This document shows positions 21,061 to 29,036 of a stretch of DNA of 64,000 nt, piece by piece. Position 1 is the stretch's first letter, and each line of letters opens with the position of its first letter. Origin of the DNA: Firmicutes bacterium HGW-Firmicutes-16 (GTDB lineage: Bacteria > Bacillota > Clostridia > Oscillospirales > Oscillospiraceae); the NCBI GenBank assembly GCA_002841545.1, contig PGZZ01000003.1:1-64000 (forward strand), written 5' to 3'. Below the pieces are notes generated by a model. It saw only the letters and a program-made list of their open reading frames with translations, made no database searches and was not told the origin of the DNA. The position numbers and the translations under genes are program-made.

Positions 21061-21166
21061 GTGTTATATCATTTTACACGCAATTATAATAACACCCGTT
21101 GACTTTGATGTCAATAGGTGTTACCTTGTAAGTGTAAAATAAATTAGCTGCTATTAGGTATAACAC
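21061..21166. repeat. Nested inverted repeats before the xis-rep genes
   Basis: Three near-concentric repeat pairs: GTGTTATA (21061-21068) with TATAACAC (21159-21166); ATTTTACAC (21071-21079) with GTGTAAAAT (21132-21140); and an interrupted palindrome 21091-21122 (AACACC, TTGAC / GTCAA, GGTGTT). They fill the gap between the divergent 19787 gene and the Xis-like gene. They could be an operator array, a replication origin for the DUF927-like protein, or a large cruciform. Confidence 0.6.
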
Positions 21167-21195
21167 GATAGTAGCAAGCACGAGGAGGAATATTA

Positions 21196-21411
21196 ATGAA
21201 AAAAGATAACAGCGCAGTAAACAGCTTTGATAATCTGCCCATAACGCTAACAGTCAGCGATATTAGCAAGGTGATGGGATTGAGCCTTGCAAAAACCTAC
21301 GAACTGACACGGCGAAGCGATTTTCCCTGCATACACGTTGGACGGAGATTAGTTGTTCCTAAAAGCAGCTTTATAAAATGGCTGGATAACACAGCCTCCA
21401 AGGAGGTGTAG
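21196..21411 (+). CDS. Excisionase-like helix-turn-helix protein
   Basis: A 71-aa protein of the MerR/AlpA-like excisionase class: LTVSDISKVMGLSLAKTYEL forms the winged HTH, followed by FPCIHVGRRLVVPKSSFIKWL, the wing and C-terminal helix typical of Xis and helix_turn_helix_17 proteins. It would bind near the element ends or its own promoter to steer the integrase to excision. GAGGAGG precedes the ATG. It is followed 12 bp later by the replication gene, so the two are probably coexpressed. Confidence 0.8.
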   Translation: MKKDNSAVNSFDNLPITLTVSDISKVMGLSLAKTYELTRRSDFPCIHVGRRLVVPKSSFIKWLDNTASKEV

Positions 21412-21423
21412 TTTGAAACGACG

Positions 21424-23205
21424 ATGGCAAAATTGAATAAGCAAGCGCAAATGGATGAATATTTGGCGGCACTTCCTGATTGCAAAATGGAGGAGGGATT
21501 ACTGAAACGGTTTTCGGAAAACAAGGTTTATCCCCTTTCAAACTTTTTGCCCGTACCGGTTGAGGAAATTGTTTATGACGATGGCAACACAATAGAACGT
21601 TTCTTTAAAATTACAGCCTACAAGCATTACGGGGAAGACGTCCTTGAACTTAACCCTGTACTGGTGAAGGCCGCCAATTTATCCTCTATGAACTGGGTGA
21701 GCGAGGCGTGGGGCTTTGAAGCGAATATACTACCGCCAATCCAAGCTAAAAAAGATTACTTACGCTCTATAATCTGTACAATAGGATCGAGATGGGTAGT
21801 TCGACGCACGGTTTATACCCACACCGGCTGGCGAAAAATCGATGGCGCTTGGTGCTTTCTTCATAAGGGCGGAGCCGTGGGCGGGAAAAATGTCTCGGTG
21901 GAGCTATCAAACAAAATGAGTGCTTATGATATGGGCGGTTGTGAAGCTACCATGGAGGAAAAAACGCAAGCGGTGATCAATTTATTCATAATATCTCCCA
22001 AGCAGATATTATATCCTCTTATTGGGATAGCTTTTCTCTCCCCGCTGAACGAATTCCTACGTCAAAGCGGCTTTGAACCGGCCTTTATTATGTATCTGCT
22101 GGGCAGAACACAGACAAAGAAAAGCACAATCGCTGCCATCATACTCTCCTTTTTTGGGAGGTTCACTGCCTCCAATTTACCAGGAAGCTTCAAGGACACC
22201 GAGAATGCCACCGAGAAAAAATGCCACGCCCTGAAGGACGTCTTGACGGTCATAGACGACTATCATCCCGTCGCCCATTACCGTGACAGGCAAAACATGA
22301 ATAAGTTGGCGCAGGCTCTTGCAAGGGGCTTTGGTGATCGCACGGGCAAGGATAGAATGCAGGCCGACACATCAATCCGGCAAGGCTATGCGCCGAGAGG
22401 GAACGCTATTATAACCGGAGAGGACTTCCCCCAAATCGGACAATCAGGCAGTGCCCGAAATTTTATAATTGAGCTTAACCCAGGCGATATTCCTGCAAGC
22501 AATGAGCTTGATAAAGCTCAAGAGGATGCCGCAAACGGTCTTCTTGCGGCATTCATGTGTGGCTACATAGAATGGTTGTTACCTCAAACGGATGACCTGC
22601 CGGAAAGGCTAAAGGCAAGCTTTCTTGAGTTTCGATCAAAGTCGATAAAGGAGAACATATCCGGTCTCGGGCGCACGGGAGACATCGTTGCTTGGTTGCA
22701 AATCGGAATGGATTTTTTCATAGACTACCTTGTAAATCTAAAAGCGATAACAGCTGCGGAGGCGAAAAAACAAAAGGATAAAGCGTGGGATGTCCTTTCC
22801 GGGCTATCCAATCTACAGCTTGAACGCTCAGAAGAGGACAAGCCGAGTTATATGTTTGTTGATGCTATCAAGGAGCTTTTGCAAAGTGGAAAAATTTATG
22901 TCAAACATCACCCGGAGGAAACGGAGTCCGAGCTTGATCGCCGCGGTGAAATGGTCGGATATGTGGACAAGGATAATTATTATTTTTTACCGGCAAACAC
23001 TTATTGTGCAGTTGCGCAGTTTTACAGCAAGCAGAATACTGTCTTTCCATTAACGAAAACCTTGCTTTTCAAACAGATGGAGAGCGAAGGAATTATTGAT
23101 GGGGAGACCTCCGGTGGCAAGAAAAGCTATGCAAAGCAAAAGCGTTTTGGGAAGGAAAAGGGTCGATATTTAGTAATACGGCGGGAGCTTTTTGAAGAAG
23201 ACTAA
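21424..23205 (+). CDS. DUF927-like replication protein (helicase-type ATPase)
   Basis: A 593-aa protein resembling the DUF927 helicase/primase proteins of mobile elements, probably supporting autonomous replication of the excised element. The ATPase core spans about residues 170-400, with Walker B VLTVIDDYHP near 275. The P-loop region reads LLGRTQTKKST near 220, where the second glycine of the consensus is Lys, so it is a noncanonical P-loop. The C-terminal 150 residues look like a winged-helix tail. ATG 21424 follows the Xis-like gene by 12 bp; AAGGAGG at its stop codon is the nearest ribosome site, at rather long spacing. Confidence 0.7.
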   Translation: MAKLNKQAQMDEYLAALPDCKMEEGLLKRFSENKVYPLSNFLPVPVEEIVYDDGNTIERFFKITAYKHYGEDVLELNPVLVKAANLSSMNWVSEAWGFEANILPPIQAKKDYLRSIICTIGSRWVVRRTVYTHTGWRKIDGAWCFLHKGGAVGGKNVSVELSNKMSAYDMGGCEATMEEKTQAVINLFIISPKQILYPLIGIAFLSPLNEFLRQSGFEPAFIMYLLGRTQTKKSTIAAIILSFFGRFTASNLPGSFKDTENATEKKCHALKDVLTVIDDYHPVAHYRDRQNMNKLAQALARGFGDRTGKDRMQADTSIRQGYAPRGNAIITGEDFPQIGQSGSARNFIIELNPGDIPASNELDKAQEDAANGLLAAFMCGYIEWLLPQTDDLPERLKASFLEFRSKSIKENISGLGRTGDIVAWLQIGMDFFIDYLVNLKAITAAEAKKQKDKAWDVLSGLSNLQLERSEEDKPSYMFVDAIKELLQSGKIYVKHHPEETESELDRRGEMVGYVDKDNYYFLPANTYCAVAQFYSKQNTVFPLTKTLLFKQMESEGIIDGETSGGKKSYAKQKRFGKEKGRYLVIRRELFEED

Positions 23206-23340
23206 TAGTGGGCTAAGTGCAAGGGAATTTTCTTGCAAGCATAGCACCTTTGCAGGCAAAGTGCGAAAAAGTCTGGGCAAACCGCCCAGACTTGTTTGTT
23301 AAGGGGGCGCCCCTTAATATCCCCGGCATGGCAATGTTTT
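23206..23340 (+). other. oriT: Candidate origin of transfer (oriT)
   Basis: The non-coding spacer directly before mobC holds CTAAGTGCAAGGG (from 23214; TAAGTGC is shared with the RSF1010/pIP501 nick region), a GCAAG/CTTGC repeat, AAGTGCG again near 23260, a 10-bp stem (23269-23278 with 23284-23293) and an 8-bp palindrome (23299-23306 with 23310-23317). Its position and stacked repeats fit an oriT. The 23269 hairpin could also terminate the replication gene. The nick site is not determined. Confidence 0.55.
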
Positions 23341-23354
23341 GAAAGGAGCGACAA

Positions 23355-23663
23355 ATGAAAATAATGCGAAACAAGATAATCACGGTGCGCCTCACTGAAG
23401 AGGAACTTGCCTTTCTCAAAACAAAGGCAGAGGAATCGTCAATGAAAATGGAGCCGCTAATAAGAGCTCTCATCGGTGGTCAAAGGTTTCAAAAATGTCC
23501 CCAGGAGGAAAAGCGAAGGCTGTTACGTCAATTGTCGGGTATCTCCAACAACCTAAGTCAAATCTTTAGATGTGCGGATTTGCATGACCCGGGTATGGCA
23601 GAAATGAAGGGAGAAATTGAGGCTTTGCAGACCAAAATCCTAAAGAAGGCAAAGGAACTTTGA
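23355..23663 (+). CDS. mobC: MobC-type relaxosome accessory protein
   Basis: A 102-aa DNA-binding protein: an N-terminal ribbon-helix-helix (ITVRLTEEELAFLKTKAEES) and the MobC-family segment LSGISNNLSQIFRCA. It would bind oriT and help the relaxase nick DNA for mobilisation. AAAGGAG precedes the ATG, and the relaxase begins one base after its stop codon. Confidence 0.85.
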   Translation: MKIMRNKIITVRLTEEELAFLKTKAEESSMKMEPLIRALIGGQRFQKCPQEEKRRLLRQLSGISNNLSQIFRCADLHDPGMAEMKGEIEALQTKILKKAKEL

Positions 23664-23664
23664 T

Positions 23665-24999
23665 ATGGCGATAACGAAAATATTCGCCATACGCGAGGGA
23701 CTAAAAAAGTCCGTTCAGTATGCCGCCAACGAGCAGAAAACCACCTTGGACGGAGCCATCGCGTATGCGATAAACCCCGACAAAACGGAGCAGAGACTTT
23801 TTGAAAGCACCCTCAATTGTGGCTCAGTGAAAACCGCTTATGACGATATGCAAGCCACGAAAGAGCGCTACGGCAAGACCGACGGTGTTTTGGGTTACCA
23901 CTTTATTCAGTCCTTCAGGCCAGGAGAAATAACGCCAGAAAAAGCGCATGAGTTAGGCGTTGAGTTCGCAGACCGTCTCTTTGGCAATCGCTTTGAGGCG
24001 GTCATCGGAACCCATTTAGATAAACAGCACCTACATAACCATGTGGTGATAAATTCCGTTTCATTTGAGGATGGGAAAAAGCTTCGATGTAACATTCAGA
24101 CCTATTTCAAAGAGGTGCAGCACGTCTCCGACGAGTTGTGTCGAGAGAACGGCTTGTCAGTGATTGTCCCCAAAGGCCACGGAAAACAGTATCAACAATG
24201 GAAAGCGGAAAAGGAGGACAAGCCCACCATCCGGGGTCAATTGCAAAACGATATAGACGGTTTGATTTCACAGTCACTCAACTTCACAACCTTTTTGGAT
24301 GCGCTGAGGAAAAACGGTTACACGGTGAAATACGGCAACGTGAAGCACACCGCCATCAAGCCGCCTTATAGTGAAAGGTTCATACGTCTGGATAGCTTGG
24401 GTGAAAACTACACCGATACGGCTATTTCGGATAGAATACAAACTATGAAAAGCTGGAACCGTAAACACTTACCAGAGCCCAAAAAGCTCTATCACTATAA
24501 CGGTAACTTCAAGAATACGTCCAAAATCACGGGACTACGGGCGCTGTATTTTCACTATGTTTACCTCCTCCGAGGGGCGACCAAGGGCACCGGAAACAAA
24601 AAGGTTAGCCGATACCTTTTAGAGGATACCGTCAAGTTTGATCGCTATCTTGCCCAACATAAGTTCTTGGTGAAAAAGCAAATTGAGAATACGAGCGAAC
24701 TACACATTATGAAAGAGAGCCTCGAAAAAGAAATAGCGTTCCAAATATCGGTGCGCAAGCCACTGTATAAAGTCAGGGCAAATGCCGAGGACAAGGAGGA
24801 GTGTAAGGCTGTGTCGAAGAAAATTGAGGAGCTAACAGGAAGCTTGAAAAACCTCCGAAGTGATATGCGAATGTGCGGGCAGATTGAGGCGGATTTGGAC
24901 AAAATACGTGAGAAGATAAGTCAAGTGATCGAGCTTGAGAAAGGGTCTGAGCCGAAAAAGAGTAAAGAAAGAGAAAAGACTCGAGGCTTAGCAATTTAA
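23665..24999 (+). CDS. Relaxase/mobilisation nuclease (Tn1549-like, MOBP type)
   Basis: A 444-aa relaxase that would nick oriT, stay covalently bound through a tyrosine and pilot the strand into a recipient. The nuclease domain occupies about residues 1-250: a candidate active-site Tyr lies in VQYAANEQKT, and the metal-binding triad is in GTHLDKQHLHNHVVINS near 115-131. The C-terminus is a charged coiled coil. AAGGAAC lies before the ATG, which follows mobC by one base. No coupling protein or secretion genes follow, so transfer would require a helper element. Confidence 0.92.
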   Translation: MAITKIFAIREGLKKSVQYAANEQKTTLDGAIAYAINPDKTEQRLFESTLNCGSVKTAYDDMQATKERYGKTDGVLGYHFIQSFRPGEITPEKAHELGVEFADRLFGNRFEAVIGTHLDKQHLHNHVVINSVSFEDGKKLRCNIQTYFKEVQHVSDELCRENGLSVIVPKGHGKQYQQWKAEKEDKPTIRGQLQNDIDGLISQSLNFTTFLDALRKNGYTVKYGNVKHTAIKPPYSERFIRLDSLGENYTDTAISDRIQTMKSWNRKHLPEPKKLYHYNGNFKNTSKITGLRALYFHYVYLLRGATKGTGNKKVSRYLLEDTVKFDRYLAQHKFLVKKQIENTSELHIMKESLEKEIAFQISVRKPLYKVRANAEDKEECKAVSKKIEELTGSLKNLRSDMRMCGQIEADLDKIREKISQVIELEKGSEPKKSKEREKTRGLAI

Positions 25000-25060
25000 A
25001 TCGTTGAATTGAGTTGCGGCATGTGCTATGCTTTTGTCATACTAAGGAAAGGGTGATAAT

Positions 25061-25459
25061 ATGACATCACAGTACGAGCGGCAAGGTGGCAGCTACACGG
25101 AAATAGATGGGATTATGTTCCCAAATTTATTGGAGCAAAAGCAGGAATACACAATCGGGAAATACGGTCGTCAGCACCTCCGCTACCTTATAGAGCATCG
25201 GCGCGTGTTGTTTACGAACCTAAAAACCACCGGCAAGCTGAACTCATATATCCATGATTTTGACACTCAAGCGAGGGCGCAAGAGGAGCGCATAGTCCGG
25301 CAAATGGCGGCAGCGGAGGGCACCGACGAACGACTAAAAGTCACCGATCCACTACGCTGGACCGGACTAATGAACAATTATAGGAGCTGTGCGGAGGAAA
25401 TTGCAACAAGTAAGGTGCTAGAACAAAACAGCACAATAAAGATAAAATATAAATTATAG
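25061..25459 (+). CDS. TnpV-like transposon-encoded protein
   Basis: A 132-aa protein of the TnpV group, common at the ends of Clostridia mobilizable transposons such as the Tn4451 class. Recognisable segments are RYLIEHRRVLFTNLKTTGKL and LRWTGLMNNYRSCAEEI. No biochemical function is established to my knowledge. AAAGGGTG precedes the ATG. It is the last gene of the left, transfer-related half; base composition drops sharply after it. Confidence 0.75.
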   Translation: MTSQYERQGGSYTEIDGIMFPNLLEQKQEYTIGKYGRQHLRYLIEHRRVLFTNLKTTGKLNSYIHDFDTQARAQEERIVRQMAAAEGTDERLKVTDPLRWTGLMNNYRSCAEEIATSKVLEQNSTIKIKYKL

Positions 25460-25511
25460 TGGAGATTTATCGACTTCTAAATATGATGTAAATGAATTAC
25501 ACTTAAAAAAC

Positions 25512-25540
25512 TTGACATTTCAATACAGGCCTGTTATAAT
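25512..25540 (+). promoter_or_regulatory. Consensus promoter of the restriction cargo
   Basis: TTGACA (25512-25517), 17-base spacer and TATAAT (25535-25540) match the sigma-A consensus perfectly. Transcription would start near 25547 and give a leader of about 135 nt before the gene at 25683. The leader can close on itself (GACAAC at 25548 with GTTGTC at 25647-25652) and is fully overlapped by the antisense unit below. Confidence 0.85.
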
Positions 25541-25551
25541 CACGCTAGACA

Positions 25552-25618
25552 ACAAAAAACTCCCGTCTATACACTGGGCATAGATGAGAGTTGTCCGCAT
25601 CTTGCGACACGGGTCGGC
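25552..25618 (-). ncRNA. Putative antisense RNA to the cargo leader
   Basis: On the minus strand TTGACA (25654-25649), an 18-base spacer and TATACT (25630-25625) form a strong promoter. About 65 nt downstream lies a textbook terminator: stem 25580-25592 with 25558-25570 (13 positions, three of them unpaired in the middle), 9-base loop, then six Ts (25559-25554). Between them a second hairpin forms (CGCA/TGCG around 25597-25608). The product would be a two-hairpin RNA of about 65 nt complementary to the leader driven by the promoter at 25512. No open reading frame of note lies in it. Countertranscribed RNAs of this design control plasmid replication and toxin genes; the target here is inferred. 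Confidence 0.65.
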
Positions 25619-25682
25619 AAACTTAGTATATCGCATCTAGTGGGCTGTTGTCAAATTAAAATTTGCAAGGAGATCCTAAAAT

Positions 25683-25982
25683 ATGGTCTATATTGACGCG
25701 GTACACTATGAAACGGATATTCATGGATGTGAAGTAATCAGTAAATTAAAATGGACGAACACCTTGACTGAACAAGCAGCAAATGTTTGCACAAAGAAAG
25801 AGATGATTGATTTCATCAATAAAAACCCTAATAGTACCAAAACCAAGTATTTAAAAAATAATGGTTGGCAGGGATATCAATGGGTTATTGGCGAAGATGT
25901 TCGTGTGGTTGATAATGCTTACTTAAGAACGGATGCTAATAACATCAAAAAAGACAATCTTGAATCATTGCCAAGGTTCTAA
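25683..25982 (+). CDS. DUF3892-like small protein heading the cargo
   Basis: A 99-aa protein resembling the DUF3892 family, function unknown. Two beta-rich segments (IHGCEVISKLKWT; YQWVIGEDVRVVD) are followed by the family tail VDNAYLRTDANNIKKDNLESL. AAGGAG lies 11 bases before the ATG. It follows the leader overlapped by the antisense RNA and precedes the half HsdS gene, with an 11-bp hairpin between. The tail pattern V-x-V-x-(D/N)-x-Y-(L/V)-R-T recurs in the 53-aa protein at 30717. It could sense or modulate the restriction operon; that is speculation. Confidence 0.6.
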   Translation: MVYIDAVHYETDIHGCEVISKLKWTNTLTEQAANVCTKKEMIDFINKNPNSTKTKYLKNNGWQGYQWVIGEDVRVVDNAYLRTDANNIKKDNLESLPRF

Positions 25983-25991
25983 TTAAATTTT

Positions 25992-26020
25992 AAGTAGCAC
26001 TGAGCCCAGCAGTGCTACTT
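25992..26020 (+). terminator. 11-bp hairpin between DUF3892-like gene and hsd genes
   Basis: A perfect stem (25992-26002 with 26010-26020) with a 7-base loop follows the stop by 9 bp. No T run follows, so it may be a weak terminator, an attenuator or an mRNA-stabilising element setting different levels for the first gene and the hsd genes. Confidence 0.5.
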
Positions 26021-26042
26021 AATACTATAATAGGAGGGTATT

Positions 26043-26606
26043 ATGCAAAAAAAATTAAAAGATGTTGCCGATATTAAATTTTGTTTGTCCGGAAGCGGCA
26101 AAGGTTCGGAAAGGACAAAATGGTTAATGCCGATAAATCTTCTGGAGAATAATATGGTTTCTGAAATTGTTACAAATGATAATTATCAGCGTGAAAAAAA
26201 CAGCAAAATAAGCAAAGAAGATATAATTATAAAAAGGATAAGTCCCTCGTTTATAAATTACATTGATAAAGTTGAAGATGATGTATACGCAAGTGGAAAT
26301 TTAATCATTGTAAGAGCAAAAAAAATTGAAGCAAAGTATCTTGCGTATCTTTTAAATAAAAACATCGGTAAAATGATTGATGCCTATTCTGGTTCCACTA
26401 TACCGTCAATAGGACGGAAAGATGTTGAAGATTTTATAGTACCTATATTACCTGCTGAAAGTCAGAAAGTCATAGGGGAATTATGGTTATCTAGCGGAGA
26501 ACTAAAAAAGCTAAGAAATAGATTATCTGAACTAGAAAAAATAAAAACAAATTATTTAATAAGTGATTTTATGAATCAGCAAATTGGAGGAAGAAAAAAT
26601 GGCTAA
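26043..26606 (+). CDS. Half-size HsdS-like specificity subunit
   Basis: A 187-aa protein with one target-recognition domain (about residues 1-140, ending PSIGRKDVEDFIVPIL) and one coiled-coil spacer (ELKKLRNRLSELEKIKTNYL). Full HsdS proteins have two of each. Single-domain HsdS proteins can dimerise and give palindromic specificity, or pair with the full HsdS. AGGAGGG precedes the ATG, and the gene overlaps hsdM by eight bases. Because a complete hsdS lies three genes downstream, this extra half subunit is unusual. It may be an alternative specificity module or a remnant kept in frame. Confidence 0.75.
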   Translation: MQKKLKDVADIKFCLSGSGKGSERTKWLMPINLLENNMVSEIVTNDNYQREKNSKISKEDIIIKRISPSFINYIDKVEDDVYASGNLIIVRAKKIEAKYLAYLLNKNIGKMIDAYSGSTIPSIGRKDVEDFIVPILPAESQKVIGELWLSSGELKKLRNRLSELEKIKTNYLISDFMNQQIGGRKNG

Positions 26607-28194
26607 TAAGAAAACAACTTTTGAAGATATAAAAAACGCATTGTGGGCAGGAGCAAATACATTCAGAGATAATATCGATGCATCTAATTATAAAGACTAT
26701 GTGCTTTCAATGCTATTTGTCAAATATTTAAGCGACACCTTTGAGGAGAGCGTAGAAAATCTAAAAAAAGAATATGAAGGTATTCGCCTGGAAAGGCAGA
26801 TTGATAACTTGCCATTTGTACTTAGAGAAGAGCACACATTTGATTATCTATTGAAAAACAAATATGCCGTTGATATTGGAACGAAAATCAGCGAAGCATT
26901 AACGGGCATTGAAAGCTCAAACTCTATACTTGGCGGAATATTTAGAGGTATTGATTTCAATAGCGAAAACAATTTAGGTAAAAAAGAGCAAAAAAATCCT
27001 ATTCTTAGAAATTTGCTCGACGACTTCGCTGACCTTGATTTAAGGCCGAGCAATATTGAAACCAACGAAAATCAAGTGCCTGCCGATGTTGTTGGTGATG
27101 CATATGAATATATGATTGGCGAATTTGCAACTATGGCTGGTAAAAAAGCAGGAAGTTTCTTTACGCCACAACAGGTATCAGAAATTATGGCACAAATAGT
27201 TGCACCACAAGAAAGCGATCGTGTATATGACCCCACTTGCGGTTCGGGTTCATTGCTTATTCGCGCGGCTCGTAAAGGTGGACTTGATAAAGTGTCTATC
27301 TACGGCCAGGAGGTTAACAATTCCGCTATCTCTATGGCAAGAATGAATATGTTTATCCATGACATTAAAGACGCGCATATCGCATGGGGTGATACACTCG
27401 CAAATCCTCAGCACCTTGATAGTGACGGAAATCTGATGAAGTTTGATTGTATCGTCGCCAACATGCCATTTAGCAAGGATAAATGGGCAGAAGGTTTTAA
27501 CCCGGGTGGAGAGGTATCCACAGATGATGGTGAAGAACTTAACGGAAAAAAAGGAAAGAAAAAAGAATTTAAGATGGAGCCTGCACTAGATAGGCACCAT
27601 AGGTTCGACGTGGGAGTCCCACCGACAAGTAAAGGGGACTGGGCATTCCTTCTTCATATGATTAACAGCATGAGCGGAAACGGAAGAGTGGCTGCGGTTG
27701 CACCCCACGGTGTGCTTTTCAGAGGTGCAGGGGAAGGCAGAATTCGTCAAGCTGTTATTGAAAAAAACTTAATTGATGCGGTTATTGGTTTGCCCGAAAA
27801 CTTGTTTTATGGCACTTCTATCCCTGCTTGTGTTGTTGTTTTTAAAAAAGGCAGAACCACGACCGATATTTTGTTTGTCGATGCTTCGAAAGATTTTTCC
27901 AAAGAAAAATCAAAAAACAAACTTAGTGACGATGATGTAAAAAAGATTGTTGACACTTATAAAGCATTTACAAAAGGCGAAAGTGTAGAATACGACAAGT
28001 ATAGCCATTCTGCTCCATTAACTGAGATTCAAGAAAATGAATATAACCTAAACATTCCACGTTATGTTGATACTTTTGATGAAGAAAAAATCATTGATAT
28101 TGAGGCCATCAACTCTGAAATAGCTATTATTAAAGTGCAAATTGCCGAAGTAGAAGCACAGATGGAAACGTATATGAAGGAGCTTGGAATATGA
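26599..28194 (+). CDS. hsdM: Type I restriction-modification methyltransferase HsdM
   Basis: A 531-aa N6-adenine methyltransferase subunit. The N-terminal helical HsdM_N domain (FRDNIDASNYKDYVLSMLFV) is followed by the AdoMet motif DPTCGSGSLLIRAAR near residue 210 and the catalytic motif IV near 287. Motif IV reads NMPF instead of the usual NPPF/Y. ATG 26599 is chosen because GGAGG precedes it; an in-frame start at 26584 would include the ribosome site. It overlaps both the upstream half hsdS and the downstream dinD (ATGA), a tightly coupled operon. Confidence 0.95.
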   Translation: MANKKTTFEDIKNALWAGANTFRDNIDASNYKDYVLSMLFVKYLSDTFEESVENLKKEYEGIRLERQIDNLPFVLREEHTFDYLLKNKYAVDIGTKISEALTGIESSNSILGGIFRGIDFNSENNLGKKEQKNPILRNLLDDFADLDLRPSNIETNENQVPADVVGDAYEYMIGEFATMAGKKAGSFFTPQQVSEIMAQIVAPQESDRVYDPTCGSGSLLIRAARKGGLDKVSIYGQEVNNSAISMARMNMFIHDIKDAHIAWGDTLANPQHLDSDGNLMKFDCIVANMPFSKDKWAEGFNPGGEVSTDDGEELNGKKGKKKEFKMEPALDRHHRFDVGVPPTSKGDWAFLLHMINSMSGNGRVAAVAPHGVLFRGAGEGRIRQAVIEKNLIDAVIGLPENLFYGTSIPACVVVFKKGRTTTDILFVDASKDFSKEKSKNKLSDDDVKKIVDTYKAFTKGESVEYDKYSHSAPLTEIQENEYNLNIPRYVDTFDEEKIIDIEAINSEIAIIKVQIAEVEAQMETYMKELGI

Positions 28195-29036
28195 GTAATA
28201 TTGCAAAATATGATGTTGAAACATTTGACAGCATTAAGCATATTAACGAAGATGGTCAAGAGTTCTGGTATGCGCGCGAGCTTCAAAAAGTTTTAGAATA
28301 TACCGAATGGCGTAATTTTGAAGGAGTCATCGGGAAAGCGCAAACCGCTTGTGAACAAAGCGGAAATCAGATCGATGATCATTTTGTTGATGTCAACAAA
28401 ACGATAGAGATGCCTAAAAAGGCAACAAAATCCGTTAATGACTACGAACTTTCCCGATATGCTTGTTATCTTATAGTTATGAACGGTGATCCTCGGAAAG
28501 AGGTTATTGCACTCGGTCAAACATATTTTGCTGTTAAAACAAGGCAACAGGAGATTATTGAGAATTATGAAAATCTTTCGGAAGCTCAAAAAAGGCTCGC
28601 TATCAGAAACGAAATAGTTAATCATAACAAGGCTTTGGCGGATGCCGCAAATAAAGCAGGCGTTAAAGAGCCCGTTGAGTTTGCTGTTTTCCAAAACTAT
28701 GGCTATAGAGGCCTTTATGGTGGAATGGATATGAAAGCTATTCATGCACACAAAGGGTTGAAAAAAAGCCAAAAGATACTTGACCATATGGGCAGTACAG
28801 AACTTGCCGCCAATTTATTCCGCGCAACACAAGCAGAAGAAAAATTGCGAAGAGATAATGTGCAAGGCAAAGCAAATGCGAACAAAACACATTATGAGGT
28901 TGGCGCAAAGGTTAGACAAACCATCAAAGAACTCGGCGGTACCATGCCGGAAGACTTGCCTACTCCCAACAAAAGCATACAGCAAATTGAGCGTGAAATC
29001 GAAAAGAAAAAGTTGCGAGGAAATGACAATGAATAA
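28191..29036 (+). CDS. dinD: DNA-damage-inducible protein D homologue
   Basis: A 281-aa DinD-family protein. The N-terminal Bro-N/DinD-like domain (DGQEFWYARELQKVLEYTEW) is followed by the conserved LSRYACYLIVMNGDPRKEVI block. E. coli DinD binds RecA and disassembles its filaments, and is SOS induced. Here its ATG overlaps the hsdM stop by four bases, so it is translated with the methyltransferase. DinD homologues inside type I loci may protect the host during restriction or limit RecA at cut ends; that role is inferred. No LexA box was seen directly upstream. Confidence 0.88.
   Translation: MSNIAKYDVETFDSIKHINEDGQEFWYARELQKVLEYTEWRNFEGVIGKAQTACEQSGNQIDDHFVDVNKTIEMPKKATKSVNDYELSRYACYLIVMNGDPRKEVIALGQTYFAVKTRQQEIIENYENLSEAQKRLAIRNEIVNHNKALADAANKAGVKEPVEFAVFQNYGYRGLYGGMDMKAIHAHKGLKKSQKILDHMGSTELAANLFRATQAEEKLRRDNVQGKANANKTHYEVGAKVRQTIKELGGTMPEDLPTPNKSIQQIEREIEKKKLRGNDNE

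Noticed and set aside
25548-25652. Leader considered as a known riboswitch class
   Set aside because: It does not match any riboswitch consensus I know, and the minus-strand promoter and terminator explain the hairpins better.
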